From NCBI GenBank assembly GCA_949825065.1, contig OX463846.1, forward strand, positions 19,474,421 through 19,538,420: a stretch of DNA of 64,000 bases, given 5' to 3'. The notes beneath the pieces were generated by a model. The model was given only the letters and a program-made list of their open reading frames with translations, did not search any database and was not told the DNA's origin. The stretch is from Odontocerum albicorne (Eukaryota > Arthropoda > Insecta > Trichoptera > Odontoceridae). Made by a program: the position numbers and the translations under genes. This document shows, piece after piece, positions 1-11,510 of this stretch (position 1 is its first letter; each line of letters starts with the position of its first letter).

Positions 1-428
1 GGAACTTAATTGGACAATTTTTAACGTATTTAAAGTAAAATGAGTTTATTTTTCCTCGTTTTCAAAAGAAGAAATAAATCCAGTTTTTTTAAGTTATTTA
101 CATTCAAATATTTTATTATTAAATAAAATTTTATGTAACTAATGGCCGGCGATTGACGTGAAGCAAAGAATTACAAACAAATATTTTTTTTAATTTTGGG
201 AACCTAGTAATTTAGTTAACCCCTTACTGCATGATTTTTTTTAAATTTGTAAAAAAAATATATGATGTGTAAATGATGAAAAAAAAGACACGTATTTTTT
301 TATTTTTCAAATAATTTATTTTTACCTATATAAAATACAAAAAAATATTTTGGTCCAAATCTGGCACGCCATGCAGTTGTAGTAAAAAAAATACTGGAGT
401 ACATGACATGGCTTGGAAACGAAAACCA

Positions 429-638
429 CTATTCTTCATGGAAATTTGTAAAGCAATTCCTGTCTTTATTCAGACATAAGTTTATTTTGCGTTTTTCGCA
501 GATGACAAAAGATCGTCCTGTACAATCTGGGTACTTACACCTCTGAAAGAATGGGCCTAATTTTGTAAAGAGGGTCAAAATCTGGAGAATCTGGAGATGC
601 CATTGCAGAGTTGTTATTTCCTCCCACCTATTCCGCAC
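429..638 (-). pseudogene. piggyBac transposase, C-terminal cysteine-rich fragment
   Basis: The frame contains the C-terminal cysteine pattern of piggyBac transposases: CKYPDCTGRSFVICEKRK followed by NLCLNKDRNCFTNFHEE. The domain is thought to be a zinc-binding, end-recognising finger. One expected cysteine (CEKC) reads CEKR here, so the finger is probably damaged. With the N-terminal fragment it shows that an internal deletion removed the middle of the transposase gene. Confidence 0.75.
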
Positions 639-746
639 GTGATGGTTTAGGAAATGAATGGGTTACCTAGATCAGGATTCCAATAATGCCTATAGTGTAG
701 TACAGGAGGGTAACTGTACTATAGACATCATCATACATATTCCTAT

Positions 747-1181
747 TCATTGTTCTATATCATTTTTCGACGATGAGATTGGTTTGTCTGGTCTTTGGTT
801 TGTCGAGTACAACCGTGATTCCAAAACTATCTGTTCCAAGATGTCGTCTTCAAAAAAATATTTAAACAATTGAACAGGAGAATCTATATCGTCAAAGTCT
901 TTTGGAAACTCTAGATCTCCCAAAAATGCAATATCATCTGGTGATTTACACATATTTCGACTTCTCCACACAAACTTCTCGGTAGCAGAAGTTGAAGAAG
1001 CTTCTTGGACTTCGTTTTCTTCATCAGAACTGCTCTCATCGCTTTCTGGAATAATTACATTTTTGGGAGTACTCATTTGGGGGTAATCCTCATTATCTGA
1101 CACATCATCCTCGCTGTCAATAGCATTGTTTGGTATTTCTCTTGCATATTTTGTAGTGTTGTAGAATTTACGAGCGTCCAT
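747..1181 (-). pseudogene. piggyBac transposase, N-terminal fragment
   Basis: A 144-codon reading frame starting MDARKFYNTT. It has an acidic serine-rich leader (SEDDVSDNEDY, ESDESSSDEENE) followed by the start of the DDE_Tnp_1_7 domain (SPVQLFKYFFEDDILEQIV), as at the N-terminus of piggyBac transposases. Family members usually have about 550-650 residues, so roughly the first quarter remains. The frame ends just after the point where the catalytic core should begin. It lies wholly inside the TTAA-bounded element. Confidence 0.8.
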
Positions 1182-1672
1182 ATCTAAAAAAAATAATTAA
1201 AATCGATAAAAATACACTTAACTTGGTTATTGGCATTTTACAACTTATTTGACAGTATGTGCAAAAATTATGACTAACTGCATGATGGACCATATATGGA
1301 CCAAAAACATTTTACACAATATTATCCATAATTTTATATAAAAGTGATCATTTTATTACTTACCCAATGAAAATAATATTAAACCAGTGTAATATAATTT
1401 TTTATAGCGTTTTACAAACAAAAAACTAAAAAAAAAACACTTTTGAATATCACGTTTGTACAGAAAATCATAAACCGACAGTTGAAAACAGTCGAACGCA
1501 CATCTAGTACAACCAGAGACATCTAGCAAGAAGTTTGACAACTAGTAACGCAGATCATAGATAAAACTTTAGTATTATTGCCAGAAGCAAGAAATATTTT
1601 ATTATTTTGTTGTTTTTTATGGCGAAAGATTATTTTGGATCATATATGAGCCAGTATGCGGTAAGGGGTTAA

Positions 1673-2159
1673 TATATTGAACAATCGTATGATATTTAAA
1701 TACAGCAACAAGAAAAAGAAGGTGCAAGATCATCATGAATGGCTCAAGCTAAAAAAAGCAAAACTTATGTTAACTGACAGTAAAAAAAACCATGTTGAAT
1801 GTTTTAAAATTAGTGATCACACATACAACACGAATATTTTCTATTTTTCTCAAAATTCTCAAACTGAGTATCTTAAAATAAAATCAGATATCCAAGATTA
1901 TAATATTATGATCCAAAATATAAAAAGTGAGTAGCCTTGAAAAACTATTTAATCATTATTGCTGTTGCACGTGTATGGTCATAAACATTCAAAATCTTGT
2001 AAAATATACTTCTAAGGTCTACAAATTTTATGACGATTCTACCACGAGACATAATCACAGATAACTTTAAGATTTAATCAAATTGAGAGATGTCAAAAAT
2101 CAAAACTTGATTTTCTCAAATTGTACCAAGGCTACTTGTAGCCTAAAGTTAGGGTCTCG
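1673..2159. other. AT-rich spacer
   Basis: Between the piggyBac element and the next relic I see only AT-rich sequence with short lysine-rich frames (for example 1677-1934). They have no recognisable domain and look like chance openings. Confidence 0.5.
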
Positions 2160-2520
2160 TTTAACCGCGGTTAAATTGCGAGATTGCTCGTGTGAAGTTC
2201 ATATGCATTAACCGATAGTGAAAAAACCGCTTGCAAGTAATCTTACGACCTGTCTTAACTTCTCCATGGTCGATTCCTCATGACTGAGAGTCGTAATCTT
2301 TCCGATCCATTGACCCAACTTTACCTATGACGATTCTCCATCTCACCCTATTTTTAGCCTCTCTGAGTACTGCCGTTACAAAATACCATGTTTCGTTCCT
2401 TGGTCGTTTCGTTGGTGGTTTACCCCTGACACCCCCGATAATACGAGTCTTTACAAAAAGAACTGGAGGTTCTGACCTTCGTCGCGAAGCCTGTCCTGAA
2501 ATCCAAATTGTGGGTGATGG
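2160..2520 (-). pseudogene. possible non-LTR retrotransposon C-terminal relic
   Basis: Read on the minus strand this stretch gives pieces resembling the end of a LINE ORF2: a GRP-like segment (GVRGKPPTKRPRN) and then REAKNRVRWRIVIGKVGS, which resembles the RDRxxWR motif near the ORF2 end. Several stops interrupt it. GC content is higher than the surroundings. This is a weak call from short motifs only. Confidence 0.3.
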
Positions 2521-2565
2521 TACTAATTACCTTAAGATAATGGTATATTTGTGAATGAATTTCTT

Positions 2566-3000
2566 TTCGAATAATGGCCGTGAACTCCCATATATAAAGG
2601 AGTATACGTCAGTGTTAAATAATGATGTGTATGAATTATTTTCTTTTTCTTGAAGAATGGCCGAGAACTCCTAAATTAATATGAGAGTATACTCCAGATG
2701 GATAAATGGCTACTTAATTATCCTAACTTAGAAATTATCCGATGAAGAAGTAAGGCGTCCTGCCACTGGACCGAGATTCCAAACATATATTCACCATTTG
2801 TCGCTAGATGGTGCATATGTATTCCAGCACCCAGAATTTCCTTCATATATAGGAGTTCACGGCCATTATTCAAGAAGTAGCTCCTATATAGAGATAATAC
2901 GCTAGCACCTTGAAATGCCTTCAAATGTAGTCTATGGTTTCCTTCATATTATATTAGGTTATTTGTGCTGTTATTGGAATTCACGGTCATTGTTCATTAA
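2566..3000. repeat. four-copy inverted motif repeat upstream of Hem
   Basis: The motif GAATAATGGCCGTGAACTCC occurs near 2570 and, degenerate, near 2655 on the plus strand, then on the minus strand near 2844-2875 and degenerate near 2980. The four copies are arranged in the order + + - -. Copies are followed by short TATA-rich stretches (catatataaaggag; tcatatataggag). This could be a decayed foldback element or MITE, or a cis-regulatory cluster; the Hem start lies 294 bp downstream. Confidence 0.5.
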
Positions 3001-3261
3001 AGATAGTCTATGGTTGCAAAAAGATGGAGGTTGTCGGCGAGTTTGACACTCCCTTTTTATATTAATAATAAATTAGTGTTGGTTTTTTCTACAACGATTT
3101 CGTATATGATGTTCAATTGTTTATTTGGATACTCAATTACGAATGTCATAATTAGCGACAAGTGTACCTTATATATTTATTGATTGAGTAAGTTTTCGCT
3201 TAATACCCCCCATTCTGCTTGATTGCATTAATAGGCTAATATAAAACACTTACTTTTAAAA

Positions 3262-3275
3262 TTTATCAATTTTAG
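3262..3275 (+). other. candidate 3' splice site in the Hem 5' UTR
   Basis: A pyrimidine-rich stretch ends in atcaattttag at 3275, 18 bases before the Hem start codon. It would make gtccctgaatcaatcaaa the end of the leader. The donor exon is not identified, so a spliced leader is an inference. Confidence 0.4.
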
Positions 3276-3293
3276 GTCCCTGAATCAATCAAA

Positions 3294-6200
3294 ATGGCAC
3301 GCTCTATGACTCCAACGCAACAAAAGCTTGCTGAAAAGTTGGTCATCCTGAACGACAGGGGTATCGGGATGCTAACTCGTATTTATAATATAAAAAAAGC
3401 CTGTGGAGATGCTAAATCTAAACCGGGATTCCTGTCTGATAAAACGCTGGAATCGTCCATTAAGTTCATTGTAAGAAGATTCCCGAATATCGATATTAAG
3501 GGTCTGCAAGCGATTCAGAATATAAGAAATGAAATCATCAAATCTCTATCTCTGTATTATTACACATTTGTTGACCTGCTCGATTTCAAGGATAATGTTT
3601 GTGAGCTGCTCCATAACATGGATTCTTGTCTGATACATCTGGATTTAACTCTTAATTTTGAACTGACTAAGAATTATCTTGATTTAGTTACAACTTATGT
3701 ATCATTAATGATTTTGTTATCGAAGGTTGAAGATCGTAAACCAGTTTTAGGGCTATTCAATGCTGCTCATGAAATGGTTCATAGCCAAAATGATCCAAGT
3801 TTTCCCAGATTAGGCCAGCTCATCATGGATTATGACTTGCCATTGAAGAAACTCTCCGAGGAATTCCTGCTACATCAAAAACTTTTGTTAAGTGCTTTAA
3901 TGTCACTCGGAAATATTTTTCCAGCCAGAAATCTTACAGCAGACAACTGGAGGTCTGAACAAAAACTTAGCTTAGTAGCTAATCCTTCTCAGATCCTGAA
4001 AGCGGCAGAGTCTAATACTATGTCATGTGAATATTTGTCTTTAGAATCAATGGAGCGATGGATAATATTTGGATTCATGCTTTGTCATCAAGTGCTCAAC
4101 CAAGAGCAAGCTAATAGGATGTGGGTTGGGGCTCTAGATTCTTGTTGGGTGGTTGCCCTATTTCGTGATGAGGTCATCTATATTCATTCTTACATTCAAG
4201 CTTTCTTTGATGGAATCAAAGGTTATGGAAAAAGGATTTCAGAAGTAAAGGATTGTTATAATCAAGCAATTCAAAAAGCAGGATACAAACATAGAGAACG
4301 AAGGAAATTTTTGCGAACAGCTCTCAAGGAATTGGGCTTAATTTTAACTGATCAACCTGGACTGCTTGGACCCAAAGCTTTGCTTATATTTATGGGATTA
4401 AGTTATGCTCGCGATGAAGTGTTTTGGCTCTTGAGACACAATGATAATCCCCCACTTCAGAAGGCTAAAGGCAAATCTGCTGAAGATTTAGTTGACAGAC
4501 AGCTGCCTGAATTACTTTTCCACATGGAAGAATTAAGAGCTCTCGTTCGGAAATATAGTCAAGTTATGCAACGCTACTATATACAGTATCTATCAGGCTA
4601 CGATGCCATAGCACTAAACATTTTGATACAACGTTTGCAAGTATGCCCCGAAGATGAAAGCATTATTCTTTCATCTCTTTGTAACACAGCTGCAAGCCTT
4701 AATGTCAAACAAGTAGAGGATAATGAAATTTTTGATTTTCGAGCATTTAGACTTGATTGGTTTAGATTACAAGCATATACATCTATTGCCAAAAGTGCTT
4801 TAGGATTGGTAGATAATCGTGAAATGGCACAATTAATAGACAAAATGGTATACCACACAAAAATGGTAGATAATCTTGATGAAATTATGGTAGAAACTTC
4901 TGATCTTTCTATATTTTGTTTCTATAGTAAAATATTTGAAGACCAATTTCACATGTGTCTTGAATTTCCTGCTCAGAACCGTTATATCATAGCTTTCCCT
5001 TTGATTTGTAGCCATTTTCAAAATTGTACACATGAATTGTGTCCTGAGGAAAGACATCACATCCGAGAGAGGAGTCTCTCTGTTGTTAACATGTTTTTAG
5101 AAGAAATGGCTAAAGAAGCTAAGAACATCATCACAACTATTTGCGATGAGCAGTGCACAATGAGTGATAAATTGCTGCCTAAACATTGTGCTCAAACTAT
5201 TGCGCAACTGGTCAATAGAAAGAAAAAAGATAAAAACAAAAAGAATGCAATGGAAGTGATGAAACCTGGTTCTGAAAGTTATAGAAAAACCCGAGAGGAA
5301 TTGACTACTATGGATAAATTACATATGGCTTTAACCGAGTTATGTTTTGCCATTAACTACTGTACAACAGTAAATGTTTGGGAGTATACATTTGCACCTC
5401 GTGAATATTTACATCAACATTTGGAAACGCGATTTTCTAAAGCTCTTGTTGGTATGGTTATGTTTAATCAGGACACTAGTGAAATTGCTAAACCTACTGA
5501 ACTTTTGGTAAGTGTTAGAGCGTATATGAATGTTTTACAAACGGTAGAAAATTATGTTCATATTGATATTACTCGAGTTTTCAACAATGCTCTACTTCAG
5601 CAAACCCAGAATGTGGATAGTCATGGAGAAAAAACGATTGCCTCTCTTTATACTCAATGGTATTCAGAAATATTACTAAGACGAGTGAGTGCTGGCAACA
5701 TTTGCTTCTCTATGAATCAAAAAGCATTTGTTAGTTTAACTGCAGAAGGCACAATTCCTTTTAATGCTGAAGAATTTTCAGACCTTAATGAGCTTAGAGC
5801 TCTTGCAGAACTAATAGGTCCTTATGGAATGAAGTTGCTAAATGAGACATTGATGTGGCATATTTCAAGTCAAGTTCAGGAGCTGAAGAAACTTGTTGCA
5901 AGCAATAAAGATGTTCTACAGTCGTTGCGTACAAATTTTGATAAACCTGAAATAATGAAGGAACAGTTTAAGAGATTACAGTATGTGGAAAATGTTCTCC
6001 AAAGAATGACTATTGTAGGAGTAATATTGAGTTTTCGACAGATTGCACAAGAAGCTTTGTTGGATGTTTTAGAACAACGAATTCCATTTTTAATTAGTTC
6101 TATCAAAGACTTCCAACATCATTTGCCGAGTGGTGATCCAATGCGAGTTATATCTGAGATGTCTTCAGCAGCAGGCTTGCCATGCAAGGTGGATCCTACA

Positions 6201-6665
6201 TTGGCTGCGGCACTAAGACAACACAAAGCTGAATCAGATGAAGAAGAACACCTTCTTGTTTGTTTGTTAATGGTCTTTGTTGCTGTTTCAATTCCCAAAT
6301 TGGCCAGAAATGAAAATTCTTTCTATAAAGCATCATTAGAAGGTCATGCCAATAATATTCACTGTATGGCTTTAGCTATAAACAATATTTTTGGTGCATT
6401 GTTCACTATTTGTGGGCAAGGTGATATTGAAGATCGAATGAAAGAGTTTCTAGCCTTAACATCTTCATCATTACTCAGGTTAGGACAAGAAGCTGATAAA
6501 GAAGCTATAAAAAATCGAGAATCAGTTTATTTGTTGTTAGATTTGATCGTACAAGAGTCGCCTTTCCTTACGATGGACTTGTTAGAATCATGTTTTCCAT
6601 ATGCGCTCATAAGGAATGCGTACCACGCTGTTTATAAACAAGAACAAGCAATGACTCACACATAG
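3294..6665 (+). CDS. Hem: Hem / NAP1 (NCKAP1, Kette), WAVE regulatory complex subunit
   Basis: A single open frame of 1123 codons, very close to the usual NCKAP1/Hem length of about 1125. The N-terminus ([20 protein letters not shown], then [19 protein letters not shown] and [11 protein letters not shown]) and the C-terminus ([20 protein letters not shown]) match the family end to end. Hem pairs with Sra1/CYFIP inside the five-subunit WAVE complex at the plasma membrane, where Rac and receptors release Arp2/3-dependent actin assembly. In flies it acts in axon guidance, myoblast fusion and cell shape. The start is preceded by atcaaaATGgc, a good insect context, and is the conserved one. There are no frameshifts or stops. 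No intron interrupts the coding region, which is unusual for a protein this long; either introns were lost or this is a functional retrocopy. I see no old poly-A tract or target duplication that would prove the latter. Confidence 0.97.
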   Translation: MARSMTPTQQKLAEKLVILNDRGIGMLTRIYNIKKACGDAKSKPGFLSDKTLESSIKFIVRRFPNIDIKGLQAIQNIRNEIIKSLSLYYYTFVDLLDFKDNVCELLHNMDSCLIHLDLTLNFELTKNYLDLVTTYVSLMILLSKVEDRKPVLGLFNAAHEMVHSQNDPSFPRLGQLIMDYDLPLKKLSEEFLLHQKLLLSALMSLGNIFPARNLTADNWRSEQKLSLVANPSQILKAAESNTMSCEYLSLESMERWIIFGFMLCHQVLNQEQANRMWVGALDSCWVVALFRDEVIYIHSYIQAFFDGIKGYGKRISEVKDCYNQAIQKAGYKHRERRKFLRTALKELGLILTDQPGLLGPKALLIFMGLSYARDEVFWLLRHNDNPPLQKAKGKSAEDLVDRQLPELLFHMEELRALVRKYSQVMQRYYIQYLSGYDAIALNILIQRLQVCPEDESIILSSLCNTAASLNVKQVEDNEIFDFRAFRLDWFRLQAYTSIAKSALGLVDNREMAQLIDKMVYHTKMVDNLDEIMVETSDLSIFCFYSKIFEDQFHMCLEFPAQNRYIIAFPLICSHFQNCTHELCPEERHHIRERSLSVVNMFLEEMAKEAKNIITTICDEQCTMSDKLLPKHCAQTIAQLVNRKKKDKNKKNAMEVMKPGSESYRKTREELTTMDKLHMALTELCFAINYCTTVNVWEYTFAPREYLHQHLETRFSKALVGMVMFNQDTSEIAKPTELLVSVRAYMNVLQTVENYVHIDITRVFNNALLQQTQNVDSHGEKTIASLYTQWYSEILLRRVSAGNICFSMNQKAFVSLTAEGTIPFNAEEFSDLNELRALAELIGPYGMKLLNETLMWHISSQVQELKKLVASNKDVLQSLRTNFDKPEIMKEQFKRLQYVENVLQRMTIVGVILSFRQIAQEALLDVLEQRIPFLISSIKDFQHHLPSGDPMRVISEMSSAAGLPCKVDPTLAAALRQHKAESDEEEHLLVCLLMVFVAVSIPKLARNENSFYKASLEGHANNIHCMALAINNIFGALFTICGQGDIEDRMKEFLALTSSSLLRLGQEADKEAIKNRESVYLLLDLIVQESPFLTMDLLESCFPYALIRNAYHAVYKQEQAMTHT

Positions 6666-6926
6666 TATAACAAAATATGTAAAAAAAAACAAAAATATAT
6701 TTATTTTATCCATATCTTTATGTTTATTGAGATACTATAGATTATTTGGAAAATGTCTTATGAATATTTTTTTTATAAATACATACTACTTTTTTTGCCA
6801 GAAATTAAATACATTGATAAACACATCCAGTGATTTTCGTACTGTTAAATAATATGAAGATTAAATTTACAAAACTTTTAAAGAATTTCAAATGGGCGAT
6901 GCTATATAATCGACTGTTAATTATTT

Positions 6927-6932
6927 AATAAA
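6927..6932 (+). terminator. candidate poly-A signal of Hem
   Basis: AATAAA lies about 260 bases past the Hem stop codon in a TTAATAAAAG context. Other AT-rich variants lie nearer the stop, so the site actually used is uncertain. Confidence 0.4.
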
Positions 6933-7946
6933 AGTTTGGTTTCAGTAATCCTTTGAAATGATTTAACATTCCCATAAAAAATAAGAGATGGGTGCCGTAG
7001 AAAACAAAAAGAAATAGTGACAATACGGCAAGCTGTAATGAAAAAACCTTATCCTGTTATTTGATTAGAAAATATCAAGTTTACTCTGTAATTTATTGCG
7101 CCGTTACCCTTTTAGGGTAGGCAGAAGAGTATTTAAGGACTTTTTAAAATGTTTATATTTTTACATTTGCTTATGCTTAGTACTCCAAATATCCTCTCAA
7201 TAAATACTTTTTATTTAAAATAATTTGATTCCCAAAAAGATGATAAAACTGAGCCGCAATAATAACATTGTATTAGTGTAATTTACATAATAAATTTAGA
7301 TCATAAGTACCATTATGGAGTTTCATCAAGAAAAGCTACAAAAATTTGTAAAACCATTTTCATCCCTGTCCTTATAATTTTGATTTCAAGTGACTGATAT
7401 GTTTTTTTAATAACAAATATTAAGTTAGTATTCAAGATCAATTCTACATATAATAAGCAACTTGAATGTAGTTGATTAAAATAATTAGTGAATAAAAAGC
7501 TTTTCACATGTAGGCTTAATATTATTCAAATTGAGTAAATAAATTTATTTTAATTATTTGAATGTATCGAAGGATTATTATACTTTTGTAAGATTAGTCG
7601 ATTTGGTAGTATAATGTATTGCCTTTAGTATTATGGAAAACATTTTGTATTAGAAATACTTCTCAGTTTAATGTCAATTGTACCTCATAATTTTTTTATA
7701 CTAAATATTCCATGGAAAAATAAAAATACGTTTGATATCACTAGAAGTGGTATTAAAACTAGAACATATTACGGATTCAATATTAGGTAATAGTTAAGGT
7801 TATGATTGTAGAATTTTCAAAAGACATTCTCCGTTTTCTAAAATATTTAGAGATGTGAATGATTTTTTTTAATTTTAGAGAATAATTTTCATTGAAAAGA
7901 TAAAAAAACTTTCACCGAAAATTTCAATATAAAATCAGCACGTCTT
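6933..7946. other. AT-rich intergenic region with a LINE 3'-end scrap
   Basis: No gene is seen. Around 7090-7130 the string gcgccgttacccttttaggg, followed by taggcagaagag, is the inverse of the conserved 3' end of the LINE family at 34040-34925 (ctgcctaccccaac...ggcg), so a terminal fragment of that family probably sits here. The rest is AT-rich with no structure I can support. Confidence 0.4.
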
Positions 7947-8637
7947 TTTATTGCATTATTCTGTATCACACTGTTTGCATACAGTACAATCTGACGGGCT
8001 TATTGCCATATGGCAACCTCCTCCGACCAACCAGAAATATGTTAGAGGCCTTTAGTCTAAGGCCACACCAAAGTGATTCGCTAGGTGCTACGTGACTAAT
8101 CGAGTAGGTGACTTCATGCTTGGCCTCACCAAAGTGCTTCACACAAATTCATTTGGCATTTGGGAGCGGTTGAGTCAACAAACGATGCCACTCTCAAAAC
8201 TAACCAATTTCATTTCATTACAACTTACCATCTTTATTTACTTCCTGCGCAACTTCATTCCAAAGTGATGGGTTCCACAAAGGCTCCCTTTTATACAGAG
8301 CTGTTATTAAAACTTCCGCCATCTTGTAAAATCACTTGGTGACACACTAAAATTAACCAACAGGTCTTCGCTAGGAGACTCACTAAATGACTAATCGTCA
8401 TGTAGCGTGGCGTGAAGCATGCAGTGTGGTCTTTGCGATGCGGTGCGTTGGTTCGCTAGGATATGTCGCCTAGCTCGCAGCGTAGCTCTAAGCACCAAGC
8501 GAGGCTCCTGCCTGTGTGGCCGAGGCCTTAGTGAAAACCAGACTGGAATCCTTTTTAATAAAATCTGGGTTCAACGGGAATCGAACCCGTAACCCTGGTT
8601 TGTAAGGCAACTTACAAACTAGGTCATAGAGATTATC
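7947..8637 (-). mobile_element. tRNA-derived SINE, split by a MITE
   Basis: On the minus strand the tRNA-like head lies at 8637-8531, with A-box-like ATGACCTAGTTTGTAAG and a perfect B box GGGTTCGATTCCC. The tail lies at 8054-7947, with the palindromic core TTGCCATATGGCAA, then ATAAGCCC and a poly-AT end (gcaataaa). The two parts are separated exactly by the 473-bp insertion at 8055-8527. Removing that insertion and one TTA restores the SINE colinear with copies at 51720-51940 and 62345-62570. It is not a tRNA gene: there is no acceptor-stem pairing and the family is multicopy. Confidence 0.8.
8055..8527. mobile_element. MITE inserted in a SINE (TTA target duplication)
   Basis: A 473-bp element whose ends are imperfect inverted repeats: GTCTAAGGCCACAC at the left and, read inward from the right, GGCCTCGGCCACAC. 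Further inward both sides continue with related sequence (cgctaggtgct / cgcttggtgct). TTA flanks both sides (8052-8054, 8528-8530); a 5-bp TTAGT reading is also possible. A 3-bp TTA duplication and GGCC-type ends suggest a PIF/Harbinger derivative. It has no coding capacity beyond a 60-codon chance frame and has higher GC than its surroundings. Confidence 0.7.
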
Positions 8638-9619
8638 CTTCCAAAATTCCTAATCTTTTAACCTATTTAAAAAACGTATGTCCAAAAGCATCATCGCGAT
8701 GGGAGTTTTTCATAATTAAATATTGTTTTGTAATAATTATTCACGTCAAATAATTTTGTATTATGAAAAATAAGACAAATCAAATATTGCAGATGATTAC
8801 TGTCAAGAGCTGATTTCTCAATAGCAATTCTAAAGAAAAACTAAAATAATGGGAGATAAATATTTAGTATTTAATTGAATATTTTAAGATACATTTATTT
8901 ATTTAGTTTTATAATTGACTTCAAATATGAAGTAGTTATTCCGAAATCAAATAAAATAATAAAAAAAAACATTCCTGTCACATATTCCAAAATCCAAGTT
9001 ATCCTTCATTTGCTTTTAGTTTATTAAATTCCTGTGTAGATTTCAAAGCCAATCATGGACTATAAATACTCTACTCAAAATATGTTAACTATCTTGAATG
9101 CTTGTGTCCAAAAATAAAACCTTTTAAACTCTAATACATATAAAAATTTGATGAGTTAAAAAAAATAATTTAAATGTGACAATCGTAAAGGCTCTTTTTT
9201 GGCTTGAAATCTCGACTTTAAGTCAGAAATTCATCAAAAATTTTCTTGTTCACCATAAACAGAATGAAAATACTAACTTCAGAGCCAAACATATTTCTCT
9301 ATATTATACATTATTTTGTATTATGTTCCAAAGAATTAAAAATTGTCAACCTTTAAAAATTATAGTATAAAAAGTCATAATTTCTTAGAATTATTCATTT
9401 GCAGTGAAAAAAGGGGCACTACTTTAGCTTTGTGGTGCTAAATCCTCTGTTAGCTCTATTGATTGTATTATTTATTTTGAATAACATTATCCAAAATAAA
9501 AGCATGCTGTTTAACATTTCATCATGCCTACTAAGTTATAGTTCATAAGACTTATTATTATTGTAATTTTATTTAAAATATAAATATAATATAAATAATT
9601 TGTTTTTATTGTTTAACCT
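8638..9619. other. AT-rich spacer
   Basis: Nothing recognisable: no domain-bearing frame, no terminal repeats, and no repeat copy that I can match elsewhere in the window. Confidence 0.5.
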
Positions 9620-9861
9620 GTACACCACGTTAAAAATCAAATTCCTCGAATCCTGTGCGCGGCACAATTTCGGCGTTTTTTAATTTCTAAGTTTAAACGT
9701 GTATTTTGTTTAGAACCACTGATATTTGATTACAACACCATGTAAACATGACATTCAAGTAATTTTCTGATAATAAATAATAGTCATTACTCTTAAGGAG
9801 ATTTGAAACTTGGATTGTCGTCAGATCACAGGCGTTTGTGCTTCCCGCGAGGAACACGTTA
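9620..9861 (+). repeat. dispersed repeat, short form (A+B joined)
   Basis: Two blocks, A (about 9626-9801, starting cgttaaaaatcaaattcc) and B (about 9805-9861, ending gcgaggaacacgtta), are joined directly here. The same blocks occur inverted at 62958-63600, where about 390 extra bases separate them. This copy is therefore an internal deletion of the same element, with a short GA microhomology at the join. Class unknown: no coding region and only weak similarity between its ends. Confidence 0.7.
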
Positions 9862-10089
9862 GACTAAATAGGATATTGATGAATTTTATCGACTAAACAT
9901 TAATTCATTTGTATGGTTCTCCTTAGTTTAATCGTATTGGTGATGCAGACATGTTGAAGAGTGTGGCCAGGGGAAGACAATTTTTCAGTCCCATTAATTA
10001 CTCCTTCGGGCTTAAAACCACTGTATGCTGACAATACTGTGCCATACAGAAAGGTTATAACTTTGTCGATAAACTAAATCAGACTGGAC

Positions 10090-10855
10090 TGGAAGGAGAA
10101 TGAAACCTGAAACCCCTGGGTGAAAGATGAGTTGGTTTTCAACAAGTTTAGGTGATCGAGGAACAAATTATAACAGGGATAGAATGATAGAAGTATGTTT
10201 GGACCATGATCTTGTGTCAAATGATGGTAGTACACAACAGTATTTAAGTGTATTTTTTTATATATGGGAGTGAAACGTGGATGTGAGAAAATACTGAAAA
10301 TAGTCTAATAAATACTGTAGGAATGCGTTTACTTAGAAGAATACATGGGGTGTTAATACATGACAGAATTAAGTGATTTGGGAAGAAGGTGGTTAACCCT
10401 TGCCTTACTGTGCTAAAAAATTCCGCCAGACACGGTGCTGGACGCTAAGCGTCCAGTGAAAAATGTATATTTTAAATTAAAATTATGCAAAATCTGCTAG
10501 ATTATTTTTTGTAATTAGCTATAAAAATAATTTTGTTATGTATTAAAATGTCGAATAATCAAATAAAATATAAGTCCTGGTCACTCACTATCCATCACAG
10601 GGTGGCAAGTGTTAAGGCTGATATGTTGAGTAAGATGAAAAGAACCCCTGTGAAATTGTTTGGGTACACGAAACAAATTAATTAAGAAAGACTAACAAAA
10701 CATTTATACAGTACACATTTGAGTGGAAGGCGTGGTAGAAAAACATCAGAGAAAGTATTGTTGGATTTAGTGAATGATATTTTGAAATAAGAAAAAGTAA
10801 GAGTTCTATGGATGTAGAAGAGGCAAAATACAAATAAGAATGTATATGTATAAAA
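10090..10855 (+). pseudogene. non-LTR retrotransposon relic split by a piggyBac MITE
   Basis: Degenerate LINE ORF2. Around 10150-10220 the frame gives YNRDRMIEVCLDHDLVSN, the late part of an endonuclease domain. Then come YIWE and, from about 10620, KADMLSKMKRTPVKLFGYTK with ERLTKHLYSTHLSGRRGRK, matching the LRWFGHVER...RLTKQ...RGR end of the family at 34040-34925. The reverse transcriptase itself is largely deleted and stops are frequent. The element at 10397-10611 interrupts it; excision at TTAA rejoins KKV and VKADM. Confidence 0.6.
10397..10611. mobile_element. 215-bp piggyBac-type MITE with central palindrome
   Basis: Flanked by TTAA (10393-10396, 10612-10615). The left end CCCTTGCCTTACTGTG and the inverted right end CACTTGCCACCCTGTG are imperfect repeats of each other. 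Just inside the left end is a palindrome, CTGGACGCTAAGCGTCCAG. It has no coding capacity. It sits inside a LINE relic whose frame is restored by precise excision, which supports the boundaries. Confidence 0.75.
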
Positions 10856-11436
10856 AAAAAAAAGAGTATTTCGTCATGCGCACAACAATCCCTTTATATG
10901 CAAAACATCGGAAAATACACATATGCAATATTATATGAGAACTTATATGTTTACTTAACTCCTCTCCATACCACATGGTTTGCGTATGTCAAATGACACT
11001 TTCTGGAGACACCCCTCGTTGGCTGTACGTCACCCTCTTTTCAGACACCCACATATACTGTATGTGCTGCAAATTCTAGAATTGCTCCTATCGGTCCTCC
11101 TCGAAACACCTTTTTCTATATTTTTCCCCCTAATAAACACGCTTCCTTATCTTGCTTTCAAAATGAACCTAAACAATCTATATGTGTACTAATCCAATTC
11201 CTTTCTATACCTCCTTTATCTTGCCGAGTGTGGAAGGTGTCAATGTATTTTTGCTAGACAAATCACACTAGGCGAAACAAACAAAAATGACTGTCTTTAT
11301 ACCAAATCAGGCCTCACCCTCATTCTCCGTATTGGCCACATCATCTGTGTCAGAGAGATATAATGCACGGAAGGGATTCTATCCCATACAAAATAATACA
11401 GTCCAACCCACTACATTCATGCAAACTGTCTGTAGC

Positions 11437-11510
11437 CACCTTCAACTGCAGATCGCTCAGAGGAGAAGATCGACTCCTCACACTAGAAGAAGAACTCGCA
11501 AAGATCAAAT
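11437..11510 (+). pseudogene. RTE-like LINE ORF, 5' piece
   Basis: The frame NCRSLRGEDRLLTLEEELAK, ending IK, is the start of the endonuclease domain of the LINE that continues at 13778. It ends exactly at the left end of the inserted transposon (11511). Rejoining across the insertion, with one copy of AAAT, gives KIKWD, the expected sequence of this family. Confidence 0.7.

Larger units (their letters stand above)
220..1668 (-). mobile_element. piggyBac-type transposon, internally deleted
   Basis: A 1449-bp element flanked on both sides by TTAA (216-219 and 1669-1672), the target duplication of piggyBac elements. The ends are inverted repeats: CCCCTTACTGCATGAT at the left and, read inward from the right, CCCCTTACCGCATACTGG. 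A subterminal copy of the end motif (actgcatgatggaccatata) lies near 1277-1296. Inside, on the minus strand, are the N-terminus (747-1181) and the C-terminal cysteine cluster (429-638) of a piggyBac transposase; the catalytic DDD core between them is missing. It is therefore non-autonomous. Boundaries are seen directly; the family is inferred from TSD, ends and coding remnants together. Confidence 0.9.

Noticed and set aside
4598..6106. Antisense frames within Hem (4598-4858, 4833-5060, 5876-6106)
   Set aside because: They are shadows of the Hem coding strand with no domains.
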